Assembly (NCBI GenBank): GCA_017459345.1
Contig: JAFUDC010000157.1
Location: 1 to 36,864, forward strand
Direction of reading: 5' to 3'
From: Eubacterium sp.
Lineage (GTDB): Bacteria > Bacillota > Clostridia > Lachnospirales > Lachnospiraceae
Length of the DNA: 36,864 nt
Of the stretch, positions 23,675 to 32,526 are shown piece after piece (the stretch's first letter is position 1; each line of letters starts with the position of its first letter). The position numbers and the translations under genes were made by a program. Below the pieces are notes generated by a model that had not been told where the DNA came from, did not search any database, and saw nothing but the letters and a program-made list of their open reading frames with translations.

Positions 23675-24556
23675 TCAGAATCCCGTCACAGGATTTATCG
23701 GCAGATTTGTTACCAGCAGGTTCTCATCCATATACAATTCTTTTCGGAAATCTTTCCGAAGCTGTCTGATAAACTGCTTTTTAAGCTGCTCTGCTTCCTC
23801 TGGCCGTTCATGCTCCTTTAAGAAGGAGATCCTTCTCTGCCTGGCAGCATCTCCTGTATTCATATAGGCATCCCGAATTCCGGCATAGCTGTTCTCAAAA
23901 GATTCCAGCACCACTTCAGAGATAGCAAAGCCTGCAATCTCCTCCCGGGCTGCCGGGACACCTTCCGACATGGCCACGATGCAGTAATAATAGAACAGGG
24001 ATTCCTCCGCCCCATTATACTGATAAGCCTTCAGAAAATCTACCTTAGCATCCTCGAAACGGAACAATCTGGCTTTAGCCACCGCCATGTTATGGTGCAC
24101 AGCCCCCTGGACCTCTGACTCCAGAGTCTCAAACTTCAATGATTCTTTGTAGTAAAAGGCAGCCATGGCACTCCGCCCCGCCTCAAGATACATGTCTCCA
24201 ATCCATTTGCACTGCATAGGATAGGGGGTATTTTTTAATTCCCTGTATTCATCCAGGATTCTTCGGATATCCTCCTCGGAATAATAGTTCCCCTCCCGGA
24301 AAAGAGCAGCAAAGTACTTCATCTGATCTCTGTTGGGATCTGTGAGTCTTATCAGCTGCCGGTAAAGCTTGTCAAGCTTCAGCTCATCCCGGATATAGAC
24401 CGCAAGGCCTTCCTCCGGAAGTGTATATAGATAACAGAGCATATGACTGCTCAGGTAATAGCATAATTCCTCATAGGAAAAGATACTTACTCCGGTTTCC
24501 GGAAACCGGTAGGGCCTGGATGCGACCTGACCTGTGCAAACTATCGACTCTTTCAT
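23675..24556 (-). CDS. helical-repeat protein of unknown function
   Basis: Cytoplasmic protein of 293 residues, not recognised. The middle (about 110-230) has TPR-like helical pairs: KWIGDMYLEAGRSAMAAFYY, HHNMAVAKARLFRFEDAKVD and SLFYYYCIVAMSEGV. The first 60 residues, with FSYEELCYYLSSHMLCYL, are distinct. No signal peptide or membrane segment is seen. The start has GGGAGATT 6 bases upstream. It lies 14 bases after the actin/Hsp70-fold gene and 42 bases before valS, and probably works with the two preceding genes. Confidence 0.82.
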   Translation of the reverse strand: MKESIVCTGQVASRPYRFPETGVSIFSYEELCYYLSSHMLCYLYTLPEEGLAVYIRDELKLDKLYRQLIRLTDPNRDQMKYFAALFREGNYYSEEDIRRILDEYRELKNTPYPMQCKWIGDMYLEAGRSAMAAFYYKESLKFETLESEVQGAVHHNMAVAKARLFRFEDAKVDFLKAYQYNGAEESLFYYYCIVAMSEGVPAAREEIAGFAISEVVLESFENSYAGIRDAYMNTGDAARQRRISFLKEHERPEEAEQLKKQFIRQLRKDFRKELYMDENLLVTNLPINPVTGF

Positions 24557-24570
24557 GTCACTAATCTCCC

Positions 24571-25674
24571 TTACGTAATTAATTGAAAAGGAAAAATCGT
24601 CACTTTCCCAGTCGCAGGAAACATGGATCCGAATCCCATATCCGTGATCAGGATCACTCCTGCTGCCTGGGAGGTGAATTCAACCTTGATCCGCAGCCTG
24701 GTAGTTTTAGGCGGCCTGCCCGGCAGGTCCCGGATCTCGCAGGCTGAACACTCTATCTCATTCTCCCTGGAGTTGTGAAAAAAGAACTCAACCTTCTGAC
24801 TCTTATCCATGATGATATCCAGACTGCCTGAGGTATTATACCACTCTTTCCCGATACTGGTAATGGGAACATAGTGGGCTTTTCCGGATTCCTGTGTGAT
24901 CACGCCGATTGTGTGAGAAACCATCTCCGGCCCCTCCATCAGCAGCATTCCATCCTCAATCAGTGCCAGCTCGCCCATTCCCAGAAGGCAGGCTCCATTG
25001 GCATAAAGATTCTGTCCGAGAAAAACTCTTCTCCCTGCGCACATGTAGGTCAGACTCCTCTTCATCCAGCTGCCCTCAAAGCCCTGACCGGTGAGATAGA
25101 TGATATGGGCAGGCTTCCTGACCAGGAACTGCTTCATCATCTTGCTGAAGTTCTGATCAAGTTCCGGATCTCCTTCCTGTATACCGAACTCTTCGGTGTC
25201 AATCTCCTTAAGTATTGCCCGGTAAGCCCTCTGTCTGGCCCGGCGGATCTGCTCCACAAAGATATAAGTAAGCCTGCCTTCCGAGAAATCCAGGAGAAGG
25301 GTATTCCGGTCCCAGACAGACCGCTCCTGATGGAAGACATATTCTGCAAATGCTCTGAATCTGGTGATAATGCTGGTGGCATGAATCTCCTGGAAATCTT
25401 CCGGCAGCTGCTCCTCAAGAGTTTTTCTATTCTCCTGATCCACCCCTTCAAGGGAAATATTCACCTCGTCAAAATCCTCCCAGGTCCGGTTGGCGGACTC
25501 CATATACTGGCGGATTTTAGCCATCCCGCTTGCAATGTATTCTTTTTGTTCATCCGGCTCCAGAGGAAAGATTTCTTCCATCATCTCCCCCTGTCCTTCA
25601 TCGAAAAGAGAAAACTGTGCCGATGTTCTTCCCAGATCGATACCGGCAAATTGTCTGGTTTTGAGTTGTTCCAT
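24571..25674 (-). CDS. actin/Hsp70-fold (ASKHA) protein of unknown function, possibly DUF5716
   Basis: Protein of 367 residues with the sequence marks of an actin-like ATPase fold: phosphate-1 loop FAGIDLGRTSAQFSLF (9-24), a phosphate-2-like strand NTLLLDFSEGRLTYIFV (124-140) and an adenosine-site-like IIYLTGQGFEGSWM (191-204). Phosphate-2 has DFSEGR where active Hsp70s have DLGGGT, so ATP hydrolysis may be weak or lost. From about 240 on it is beta-rich (GVITQESGKAHYVPITS, LRIKVEFTSQAAGVILITD), reminiscent of an Hsp70 substrate-binding segment. I recall adjacent Clostridial families DUF5716/DUF5717 with this look, unverified. The ATG at 25672-25674 has AAGAGG 6 bases upstream; a TTG two codons earlier is rejected. 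It lies between the 1170-residue protein and the helical-repeat gene. Confidence 0.8.
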   Translation of the reverse strand: MEQLKTRQFAGIDLGRTSAQFSLFDEGQGEMMEEIFPLEPDEQKEYIASGMAKIRQYMESANRTWEDFDEVNISLEGVDQENRKTLEEQLPEDFQEIHATSIITRFRAFAEYVFHQERSVWDRNTLLLDFSEGRLTYIFVEQIRRARQRAYRAILKEIDTEEFGIQEGDPELDQNFSKMMKQFLVRKPAHIIYLTGQGFEGSWMKRSLTYMCAGRRVFLGQNLYANGACLLGMGELALIEDGMLLMEGPEMVSHTIGVITQESGKAHYVPITSIGKEWYNTSGSLDIIMDKSQKVEFFFHNSRENEIECSACEIRDLPGRPPKTTRLRIKVEFTSQAAGVILITDMGFGSMFPATGKVTIFPFQLIT

Positions 25675-25696
25675 AAGCAACCTCTTATTCTTTCCG

Positions 25697-28600
25697 TCAC
25701 AGGATCGTCATAAACTGATCCGTAAAAAATGATTTGAGCAGATATTCATCAAGTCCGTCCGCTTCCTCCACTTTCTCCTCCAGATAGTTGAGTTCAAAGA
25801 AACGGCTGTCTTCTCCTTCATATTCAAAAGTTTCAAAGTGTATATCTTCCTCATTCTTCACCGGCTCACCATCAGCCTCCATCCGGTAGTTCACGTGATC
25901 ATCCTGATAAAAATGCAAAGATGTCACATACATACCCGGCAGGATCTCGAGAAGATGCCTCTCTCTGGCTTCTCCCTTTTCTCCGTCAATCTCATAATAG
26001 AGACATACGCTCTTACCGGGACTGCCATGATAGGTGAGGAAGGTCCTCTCGCTGTAATCCGTGGGGAAGGTCAGCCAGTCGGCGTAAACCTGATAAACCG
26101 GCAGATAGAATTCTTCAAGAAGGAATTCATCAACGATGGTCTCCACCGTACCGTGAACCCGCTCATGCCAGTCCTTCTTTTCGGCAAAATAGTACAGGAA
26201 ACGAATCTTGGTTCTTTTATCTCTGATCTTTCCTTTGACTATCTCCTCCCCGATAATCTGATGAATCCTATCTGACAGGACAAGGTCTCCCGTAAGCTCC
26301 CTGTCAGAAATGTATTCCAGATAATCTCCCACCAGGGAATCGGAAGACGCATTCTGATAGAAAGATTCAAATACCGGGAAGACATCTTCAGTATTACTGC
26401 CTGTGAAGATTGACTGAGTCAGGATCTTTTTTTCAAAGTCTGTAGTGGGAAGCTGAAACTTCCCGGCTCTCTCCCATATGGTAAGGAGGTCAATCAGCTC
26501 GCCATCAAAGTGGTTCATCAGATAGGAAAGTGTATCCCGATTATATTTTTTATTGACAAAAGCGGTATAAGCCAGAGACAGGGTGGTCTCATCCATCTTG
26601 CCATCATAATATGATACGCCAAAACTGGCCAGCCTCAGCCTCTTGGCAGCTCCCATAATGCTTGAACCATAGAGTTCAATTCCGAAATATGCATGCTCGA
26701 TCATGCCAACTTCCATATAGTAATCCATCAGGGTTTTGCGGAAGGAAGGGGAGATATTGGAATAATCCGTTTTCTCCAGCCACCTGGCAAGTTCCTTCTT
26801 CTCCTGATGATTCTCATAATAAACCAGAAGCTTCTCCAAAGCTCTTCTGCGCATATAAGGCTGGTAATCCTGGTTAAAGGCAATCCTCTGCAGAACAGGG
26901 AGCACATTCCTGGTCACGGGCTCATCCACCTTATCCGATAAGGTCTGGAGTATCATCTTATTTGCAATATTTTTATATATCCACTCTTCCGGAAGCTGGG
27001 ACAGGGTCAGGAAAGGATTCAGCTCATAGGCAATACCTTTCACATAACGCTGCTCAGCAGAATCCACAAAGTAGATAACTGTCCTGTTATTAATGATTTT
27101 CACATAACAGCTGCCCCCTGATAAGGGTACATAGGTCTCCTCCCCGGTTTCCGGGCTTACGATATATACTCCGATCATATGAGGATTCCTGCAGATAATC
27201 CTGCGGTAAAACAGGACATCACATACAGCCTTGGCATTCTCCGGCTTTAATAGGATCTCCTTCTGGAAGAAGGTATAGAGGAATGCCAGATGTTCATTCA
27301 TACGCCCCTTCAGAAGCTGTTCTTCCACAAATGGGACCATCTTGGAATAGTAGGCGCCATAAACCTCCGCGTAAGCTTCCTTATTCTTCAGAATATTGGT
27401 ATATAAATAGGCCTTCTCCAGAGAGTCAAGGCTGTTGCTGTAGGTAAAATAGATCAGCACCCTCTGGGGAATCTCCTCATACTGGCTGAAGTCCATGCTT
27501 CGGATAAAGAATTCATTGAGGCCGACAATCTTTAAGTTGGACAAAACGGCATGGTAAAAATACTCATGATACTCTTTTCCCACACGGTTACCCTTGATCA
27601 GCAGGGAACAGATTACCTGGAGGAAGAGTTCATCAGGCTCCACTTTATAAAGCTTCTCCGCAATGTAGAAGATAGACCGGCTGTAAAACTTTAGCTTTAA
27701 AGCCAGGCGGGCAAACTGATAAGCTAAGGACATGGAAACAAATCCGTAGCGGACTCCCCAGCGGAAGACACTGATCTCAAAGGGGCCTGCCTCCTCCATA
27801 TAATTGGGGTTCTCATTCAAAATCTCACAGGCTTCAAAATACAGCAGACAGCTGTTATTACCTGCCTGAAAAAGCTGCTTTATGGTATCATACTGCAGTC
27901 TTTTATTATAAACATACTCTCTGTCAAGATAAATCAGCATCCAGAGAGCCTCTGCTTTTCGGTCAGAATTCTCATAGAATCTGCGGATGGCTGTCACTGC
28001 TTCTCCAATAGCCTCCGGAGTCCGGTTGGCCATGGCCTTAAGATACAGCAGATAATGGGCTCCCAGGGGAGAAAAGGGGGTCTGCCTGTCATATTCAATC
28101 AGCTCGTTTAAGAGATCCTTGGCTTCATCGGCAGACTCTTCCATCAGCAGCAGATGCGTCAGGTAGAGCTTCCACTTCATATCTCCCGTCAGAAAGATGA
28201 GATCATCCAGGACAAGATGAGACTCCTGGGAGAAATCTTCAAACCCTATGCTTCCGGTTCTGAAGTAAAGATAGTTGTGCATAAGCTCAGCCTTCTGCCT
28301 CTTGACCCGAAACTCCTTTTCTCTTTCTCTTTTTTCGACATCACCGGCTCCCCACCAGTCTACCGGAATCAGGATATCCTGCCGGATGGTAGAAATATGA
28401 ATGATGTCATTACCGATGGCCGGAATACGGTTTCTCCTGATCTCAAGAACAAACTTTCCATCCTGAAAATCTTCACTGTTAAAGCGGTCTGCAGATAGCC
28501 GGACCTGCTTCTTCTCACTGTAGATACGGCCTTCGATATATCCGGGTTCAGACAGGGTAAGCTGCAAGGAGGCGGAGTCAGTTCCGGCAGCAAGAGTTAT

Positions 28601-29209
28601 GCCCTCTTCTTCGGTCACAAGCTCTGTCATCTCCTTATAGCCTGAAGCAGTCAGGAATTCTTCCAGGATCAGCTGCCTTGACCTGCTCTTCATCAGGCTG
28701 TGATACATGGCCTTCTGTTCCGGTTCCCCTTTGAGAAAGACTTCGGCAAAGTTCGGCAGGAAGAAAAGCTCTCTGGCCTCCTGAGGATTCTTCCTGTACA
28801 GGTCTGCAAATTCAGTCATATCCCTGATCAGGCCCATGGAGGTGGAGGCACAGTTTTTCACAACTCTGATCCTGTAAGGGATATTGAATTCGCCCCCATT
28901 GGTAAGAATGGCAAAATCTCCCTCAAATTCACTGCCTGCGGTAGCCAGCTTTCCTTTAAAATAATATACGATCTCCTGCTTCAATCCGGATATCTTCGGC
29001 TGTTCAATCCCAATTTTATCATTGGTGGAATAGACATATCCATTTACAGGCACCTGGTTCTCGCTTGACACAACAAATGAACCGCGGTACACTTTCCCTT
29101 CCTCAATCTCCAGATCCAGATTATCTGTGGAGATCTGTACCTTCGGGCGTTTCATGATATTATAATCTTTTTCCTGTGCTTTATTATCTTTCACCTTATA
29201 TACCACCAA
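25697..29209 (-). CDS. very large helical-repeat protein of unknown function, possibly DUF5717
   Basis: Cytoplasmic protein of up to 1170 residues with no signal peptide or membrane helix. Residues about 20-120 and 205-290 are two beta-sandwich-like domains (LEIEEGKVYRGSFVVSSEN; SLQLTLSEPGYIEGRIYSEK). The bulk from about 300 to 1020 is alpha-helical solenoid, with Tyr-rich helices such as HYLLYLKAMANRTPEAIGEA and ERAGKFQLPTTDF. The last 120 residues return to beta structure. The N-terminus is uncertain: the open frame begins at a TTG (29209), with a GTG at 29194 preceded by GGTGG and an ATG 18 codons in as alternatives. It starts 7 bases after the protease gene and is followed 22 bases later by the actin/Hsp70-fold gene. 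A scaffold or chaperone-like role is only a guess. Confidence 0.82.
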   Translation of the reverse strand: MVVYKVKDNKAQEKDYNIMKRPKVQISTDNLDLEIEEGKVYRGSFVVSSENQVPVNGYVYSTNDKIGIEQPKISGLKQEIVYYFKGKLATAGSEFEGDFAILTNGGEFNIPYRIRVVKNCASTSMGLIRDMTEFADLYRKNPQEARELFFLPNFAEVFLKGEPEQKAMYHSLMKSRSRQLILEEFLTASGYKEMTELVTEEEGITLAAGTDSASLQLTLSEPGYIEGRIYSEKKQVRLSADRFNSEDFQDGKFVLEIRRNRIPAIGNDIIHISTIRQDILIPVDWWGAGDVEKREREKEFRVKRQKAELMHNYLYFRTGSIGFEDFSQESHLVLDDLIFLTGDMKWKLYLTHLLLMEESADEAKDLLNELIEYDRQTPFSPLGAHYLLYLKAMANRTPEAIGEAVTAIRRFYENSDRKAEALWMLIYLDREYVYNKRLQYDTIKQLFQAGNNSCLLYFEACEILNENPNYMEEAGPFEISVFRWGVRYGFVSMSLAYQFARLALKLKFYSRSIFYIAEKLYKVEPDELFLQVICSLLIKGNRVGKEYHEYFYHAVLSNLKIVGLNEFFIRSMDFSQYEEIPQRVLIYFTYSNSLDSLEKAYLYTNILKNKEAYAEVYGAYYSKMVPFVEEQLLKGRMNEHLAFLYTFFQKEILLKPENAKAVCDVLFYRRIICRNPHMIGVYIVSPETGEETYVPLSGGSCYVKIINNRTVIYFVDSAEQRYVKGIAYELNPFLTLSQLPEEWIYKNIANKMILQTLSDKVDEPVTRNVLPVLQRIAFNQDYQPYMRRRALEKLLVYYENHQEKKELARWLEKTDYSNISPSFRKTLMDYYMEVGMIEHAYFGIELYGSSIMGAAKRLRLASFGVSYYDGKMDETTLSLAYTAFVNKKYNRDTLSYLMNHFDGELIDLLTIWERAGKFQLPTTDFEKKILTQSIFTGSNTEDVFPVFESFYQNASSDSLVGDYLEYISDRELTGDLVLSDRIHQIIGEEIVKGKIRDKRTKIRFLYYFAEKKDWHERVHGTVETIVDEFLLEEFYLPVYQVYADWLTFPTDYSERTFLTYHGSPGKSVCLYYEIDGEKGEARERHLLEILPGMYVTSLHFYQDDHVNYRMEADGEPVKNEEDIHFETFEYEGEDSRFFELNYLEEKVEEADGLDEYLLKSFFTDQFMTIL

Positions 29210-29216
29210 TCTGTCT

Positions 29217-31376
29217 TTATCTCATCCTGACCTTTTTTACGGAGGACCAGGCAGAGTAATTATTCTTCTTTCCGCTGCTGTTTACAGCTCTGACCTGATA
29301 ATAGCAATACTTATATCGAAGGTGTTTAATCTGTACTTTCGGCTTGACTGACCTGATTTTCCTGGCCTTTGTCATCTTCCTTGCGGAAGACAGGCGGATC
29401 TCATAGCCGGTTGCTTTTCTGCTCTTCTTCCAGCTTATAGATAAACTGCTCATGGACTTCTTTTTCGCCGTCAGTTTGCTGACCGGCTTCATGCAGAGCA
29501 GTTCTTTCTCATTGCTCCCCTCGCCATAGATACCATATCTGCCCGCCTTGACCATGTAGGTGTAGCTTTTGCCACCGGTTACATGCCTGTCTGTATAACT
29601 TCTTTTTCCGGATGGGACAGTTGCGATCTTATGATATGCTCCGTCCCCTTTTTTCCGGTATATAGTATAATTATTTGCTTTCTTAGTTTTTTTCCATCTG
29701 ATTTCAAGGCCATCTTTGACGTTTTTAACCTTAGACAGCCTGACCTTACCCACAACCGGCTTTACCGTCTGACCGGGGTAGCGGATTCCTCCGGAAAAAA
29801 GCCTGCTCATATCCGGGCAGCCCCAGCCAAAGTAATTATCCTTACCCTTGCTTCCAAGATCTACTGCCAGGGACTTCAGCTGGTTAACCACACCTTTCAC
29901 CGAGAGATTCTTCTGCATCATCTTGATATAGCAGACAGCTGCCGTCACATGGGGAGCAGCCATGGAAGTTCCTGTCATATAATAATATGTTCTTCCTTTT
30001 GGCCCGGCACTGATGACATCTGTACCCGGCGCCGCAAAATCAATGGTGCTGCCATAGTTTGAGTAATGTACATATTTCCCTTTTTCAGTATCATAATAGC
30101 CGCCTCTGCTATTATCCTCATTGATTGCACCTACCGTAATGGGAATGTCTGTATTGGCGGGATAAACTTTTTTCACATTAGTTCCACTGTTTCCTGCGGC
30201 CACACAGATGGGAATCCCCAGATAGTAGGATGTCTTTATCACATCATCAAAGATTGCCGTATATCCTCTTGGAATATTCTCGATACCCATGCTCATATTG
30301 ATCACGGACACTTTATTCTTAATTGCATAGCGAAGGGCATTCCTGATGGCAAATGTATTGCCCTTCCCGGAGGAATTCACCACCTTAAGCATGACAATCT
30401 GCACATTATCGGGGGTGGCATCTGCAATTATGCCTGCCACATGGCTTCCATGGCCCTCCGAGTCTGAGATATTCCTGGTGTTGGACCCCACAAAACTCCT
30501 GCTCAAAGAGGAAATGCGTCCTCCTGCGAACATGGGATGAGATGTGTTGACTCCGGAATCAATAACCGCGGCAGTAATCTTATCATGATAACCGTAGTAG
30601 GGCGCCTGGGTCTTCAGGTAATCCATACCCATATACCTGCTGCCCCAGGATAAACATTTGCCCGGATCGGGAGTACTTCCACCGAGCTCCCCCTGGGTAG
30701 ATTCCATCACATCCCCGGCGTAGAATATCTGGTCAACAAAACACCGGCTGCTTCCATAGCTTTTGCTGGCTGCCTCGTAAGCTTTCTTTGTTTCTTCCTC
30801 TGTTTCAAACCGGAGGATGCTTTCATGATCCTCCATATTATAAATAATACTTGATGCCAAATAGGCATCTTCCGGAACGATATCTTCGATGATCAATGTC
30901 CTGGTCTGATAAGGTGCAGTTACTGTGTAATCTCCCGTGGACTCCTCCTCCACCTCATAGATGGTATTCTCTTCCTTTTCTTCCAGAAAGCTTTCCACAG
31001 AAGAACCGGAGGCAAGAATCTGCTCTGCCTCTGCCTGATTCACCTTAAACTCCCGGGTGAAGCTGTCTTCCTTCCCATCTATCATGACCATGGCGGAATC
31101 CGGATCAATGGTCATACTGGCAAAATAATCCTCCTCCCAGTTTTCGGCCATAGCTGCGGAAAGCTCCTCATAATCGGAAACTTCAGACACTTCTGCTTCC
31201 TCCCGGCTCGGGGACCGTGAATCCTGTCTGCCGGTGTTCACAGCAGTTTGTTCTTCCTGATTCTGCCCGCCCGTTCCTGCTGCATATACAGCTGCCGGGC
31301 TGCAGGCCAGCAGGCATATTAAAACTGCTGTATAGAGAAACTGCTGCCAAATGCTATGTATGTTATTAATATTCAT
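29217..31376 (-). CDS. secreted subtilisin-like serine protease (S8) with fibronectin-type repeats
   Basis: Extracellular protease of 719 residues. A signal peptide covers about 1-33; LLAC at 22-25 could also act as a lipobox. A propeptide-like acidic region runs to about 240. The S8 catalytic residues are Asp273 in AAVIDSGVNTSHP, His309 in SEGHGSHVAGI, the oxyanion Asn396 in VAAGNSGTN and Ser471 in GTSMAAPHVTAA. After about 545 come two fibronectin type III-like beta domains (VKDGLEIRWKKTKKANNYTI; SMSSLSISWKKSRKATGYEI) with a very basic composition, suited to binding the cell wall. GGAGG lies 6 bases before the ATG. The first 11 bases overlap the end of dus, and the 1170-residue gene follows after 7 bases. 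Confidence 0.93.
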   Translation of the reverse strand: MNINNIHSIWQQFLYTAVLICLLACSPAAVYAAGTGGQNQEEQTAVNTGRQDSRSPSREEAEVSEVSDYEELSAAMAENWEEDYFASMTIDPDSAMVMIDGKEDSFTREFKVNQAEAEQILASGSSVESFLEEKEENTIYEVEEESTGDYTVTAPYQTRTLIIEDIVPEDAYLASSIIYNMEDHESILRFETEEETKKAYEAASKSYGSSRCFVDQIFYAGDVMESTQGELGGSTPDPGKCLSWGSRYMGMDYLKTQAPYYGYHDKITAAVIDSGVNTSHPMFAGGRISSLSRSFVGSNTRNISDSEGHGSHVAGIIADATPDNVQIVMLKVVNSSGKGNTFAIRNALRYAIKNKVSVINMSMGIENIPRGYTAIFDDVIKTSYYLGIPICVAAGNSGTNVKKVYPANTDIPITVGAINEDNSRGGYYDTEKGKYVHYSNYGSTIDFAAPGTDVISAGPKGRTYYYMTGTSMAAPHVTAAVCYIKMMQKNLSVKGVVNQLKSLAVDLGSKGKDNYFGWGCPDMSRLFSGGIRYPGQTVKPVVGKVRLSKVKNVKDGLEIRWKKTKKANNYTIYRKKGDGAYHKIATVPSGKRSYTDRHVTGGKSYTYMVKAGRYGIYGEGSNEKELLCMKPVSKLTAKKKSMSSLSISWKKSRKATGYEIRLSSARKMTKARKIRSVKPKVQIKHLRYKYCYYQVRAVNSSGKKNNYSAWSSVKKVRMR

Positions 31377-32376
31377 TCTCTGCCTCCGACAAAAACCATT
31401 CGTCTACTATCTGTCTATATTCCTGCAAGTGTACCGACTTTCTGATCTTTTTTCCGGTTTTTTTCGCCTCAGGGAATTCCAGAAGCAGATAAGACCATAT
31501 TTCTTTCATCTTATACAGGGCATTCCTGTCTCCGGACATGATTTCTTCATATCCGTCTGCCAGCTCATCATGAAAGCCCTTAAGCCGCAGGATATCCTTA
31601 CGGCTCCCAGTCTGTATCATCTCCGCAAGCTGTGGATTGGCAATCAGGCCCCTTGCGAGCATGATGCCATCCGGTTCACATCTTCCGGGTGATCTTTCCA
31701 CAGCCACCTGGCCGCCCGAGGGCTCTGCCTCCCGGTATCCTGTATGATCAGTCAGCTTTTCCACATCCGCTCCGGTAAAGATGTCTCCGTTGTAAACCAC
31801 CGGGTGGAGGCTGGCCTTAAGTGCATCCCGGAAATCTGCCATGCGGACGGCCCCCTTGTAGAGGTCCTTCTGTACCCTGGCATGGATAATCACCTCAGAG
31901 AAGGGAAACTGATTATAGATTTCAATCAGCCTTCTGATCTCACAGCCATCCTCCACACCCAGGCGGGTTTTCACAGAAATCTTCTCCGGCAGTCCTTCCC
32001 CGGCCTTGAAGATTGCCTCAAAAAAGCGGCACAGAGTATCCGGATCTTTCAGGAAGCCGCTGCCCTTGCCCTTTTTAACCACTGTTGGAGAGGGACAGCC
32101 CAGATTGAGATTCATCTCGTCATAGCCAAGATCCGCAATACGGCGGCCCATCAATATAAAATCATCTGCTCTGCTGGTAAGGATCTGAGGTACGACAGGA
32201 AGTCCCCTGTTATGATCCGGAAGAATTTCACTCTTCTCCCTGGTCTTAAAGCCCTTCCCCTTACCCAGGGTCAGGAAGGGAGTAAAGTATTTGTCAATAC
32301 CCGGATACCAATGACTGTGAGCCCTCCGCCAGATATAGCTGGTAATGCCCTCCATGGGGGCTGCATAAAGTATCAT
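31366..32376 (-). CDS. tRNA-dihydrouridine synthase family protein
   Basis: FMN-dependent enzyme of 336 residues that reduces uridines in the tRNA D-loop. The barrel start YAAPMEGIT and the active-site loop MNLNLGCPSPTVVKKGKGSG (Cys94) are typical, as are EKISVKTRLG and VIIHARVQKDLYKG. An insertion rich in Gly, Glu and Arg at about 212-236 (YREAEPSGGQVAVERSPGR) interrupts the region before DGIMLARGLIANPQL and looks unlike the family average. AAGGAG lies 8 bases before the ATG. It heads the long minus-strand run through the protease to valS. It does not resolve cleanly to DusA, B or C. Confidence 0.9.
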   Translation of the reverse strand: MILYAAPMEGITSYIWRRAHSHWYPGIDKYFTPFLTLGKGKGFKTREKSEILPDHNRGLPVVPQILTSRADDFILMGRRIADLGYDEMNLNLGCPSPTVVKKGKGSGFLKDPDTLCRFFEAIFKAGEGLPEKISVKTRLGVEDGCEIRRLIEIYNQFPFSEVIIHARVQKDLYKGAVRMADFRDALKASLHPVVYNGDIFTGADVEKLTDHTGYREAEPSGGQVAVERSPGRCEPDGIMLARGLIANPQLAEMIQTGSRKDILRLKGFHDELADGYEEIMSGDRNALYKMKEIWSYLLLEFPEAKKTGKKIRKSVHLQEYRQIVDEWFLSEAENEY

Positions 32377-32447
32377 ACCTGCTGCTCCTTATTCATGCAG
32401 TTTTTATATCATCTCGGATGTCCGATTGATTTTACCCTAATACTACT

Positions 32448-32476
32448 ATTATACAGATACTTCTATAAAAAGTCCA
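32448..32476 (-). promoter_or_regulatory. promoter of the dus-protease-valS run
   Basis: Minus-strand -35 TGGACT (32471-32476), 17-base spacer, -10 TATAAT (32448-32453), about 70 bases before the dus ATG. The -35 lies within the outer arm of the purC terminator hairpin. Confidence 0.5.
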
Positions 32477-32526
32477 TTAAAAAGAAGCTGCCATTCTCTT
32501 TTGACAGCTTCTTTTTAATGGACTTT
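32469..32526 (-). terminator. terminator of nth-purC with a 22-bp perfect stem
   Basis: The arms 32469-32490 and 32505-32526 are perfect inverted copies of each other, with a 14-base loop. On the minus strand the stem is followed by TTTTTAT. It begins within the purC stop codon. A nested version, ending at the inner T-run, may be the actual terminator. Confidence 0.85.

Noticed and set aside
20993-23700. T-box or other riboswitch upstream of valS or leuS
   Set aside because: The gaps before these genes (42 and 4 bases) are too short to hold one, and no T-box motif was seen.
24874-25713. Plus-strand open frame of 279 codons opposite the actin-fold gene
   Set aside because: His/Leu/Pro-rich translation typical of an antisense shadow, without a ribosome binding site.
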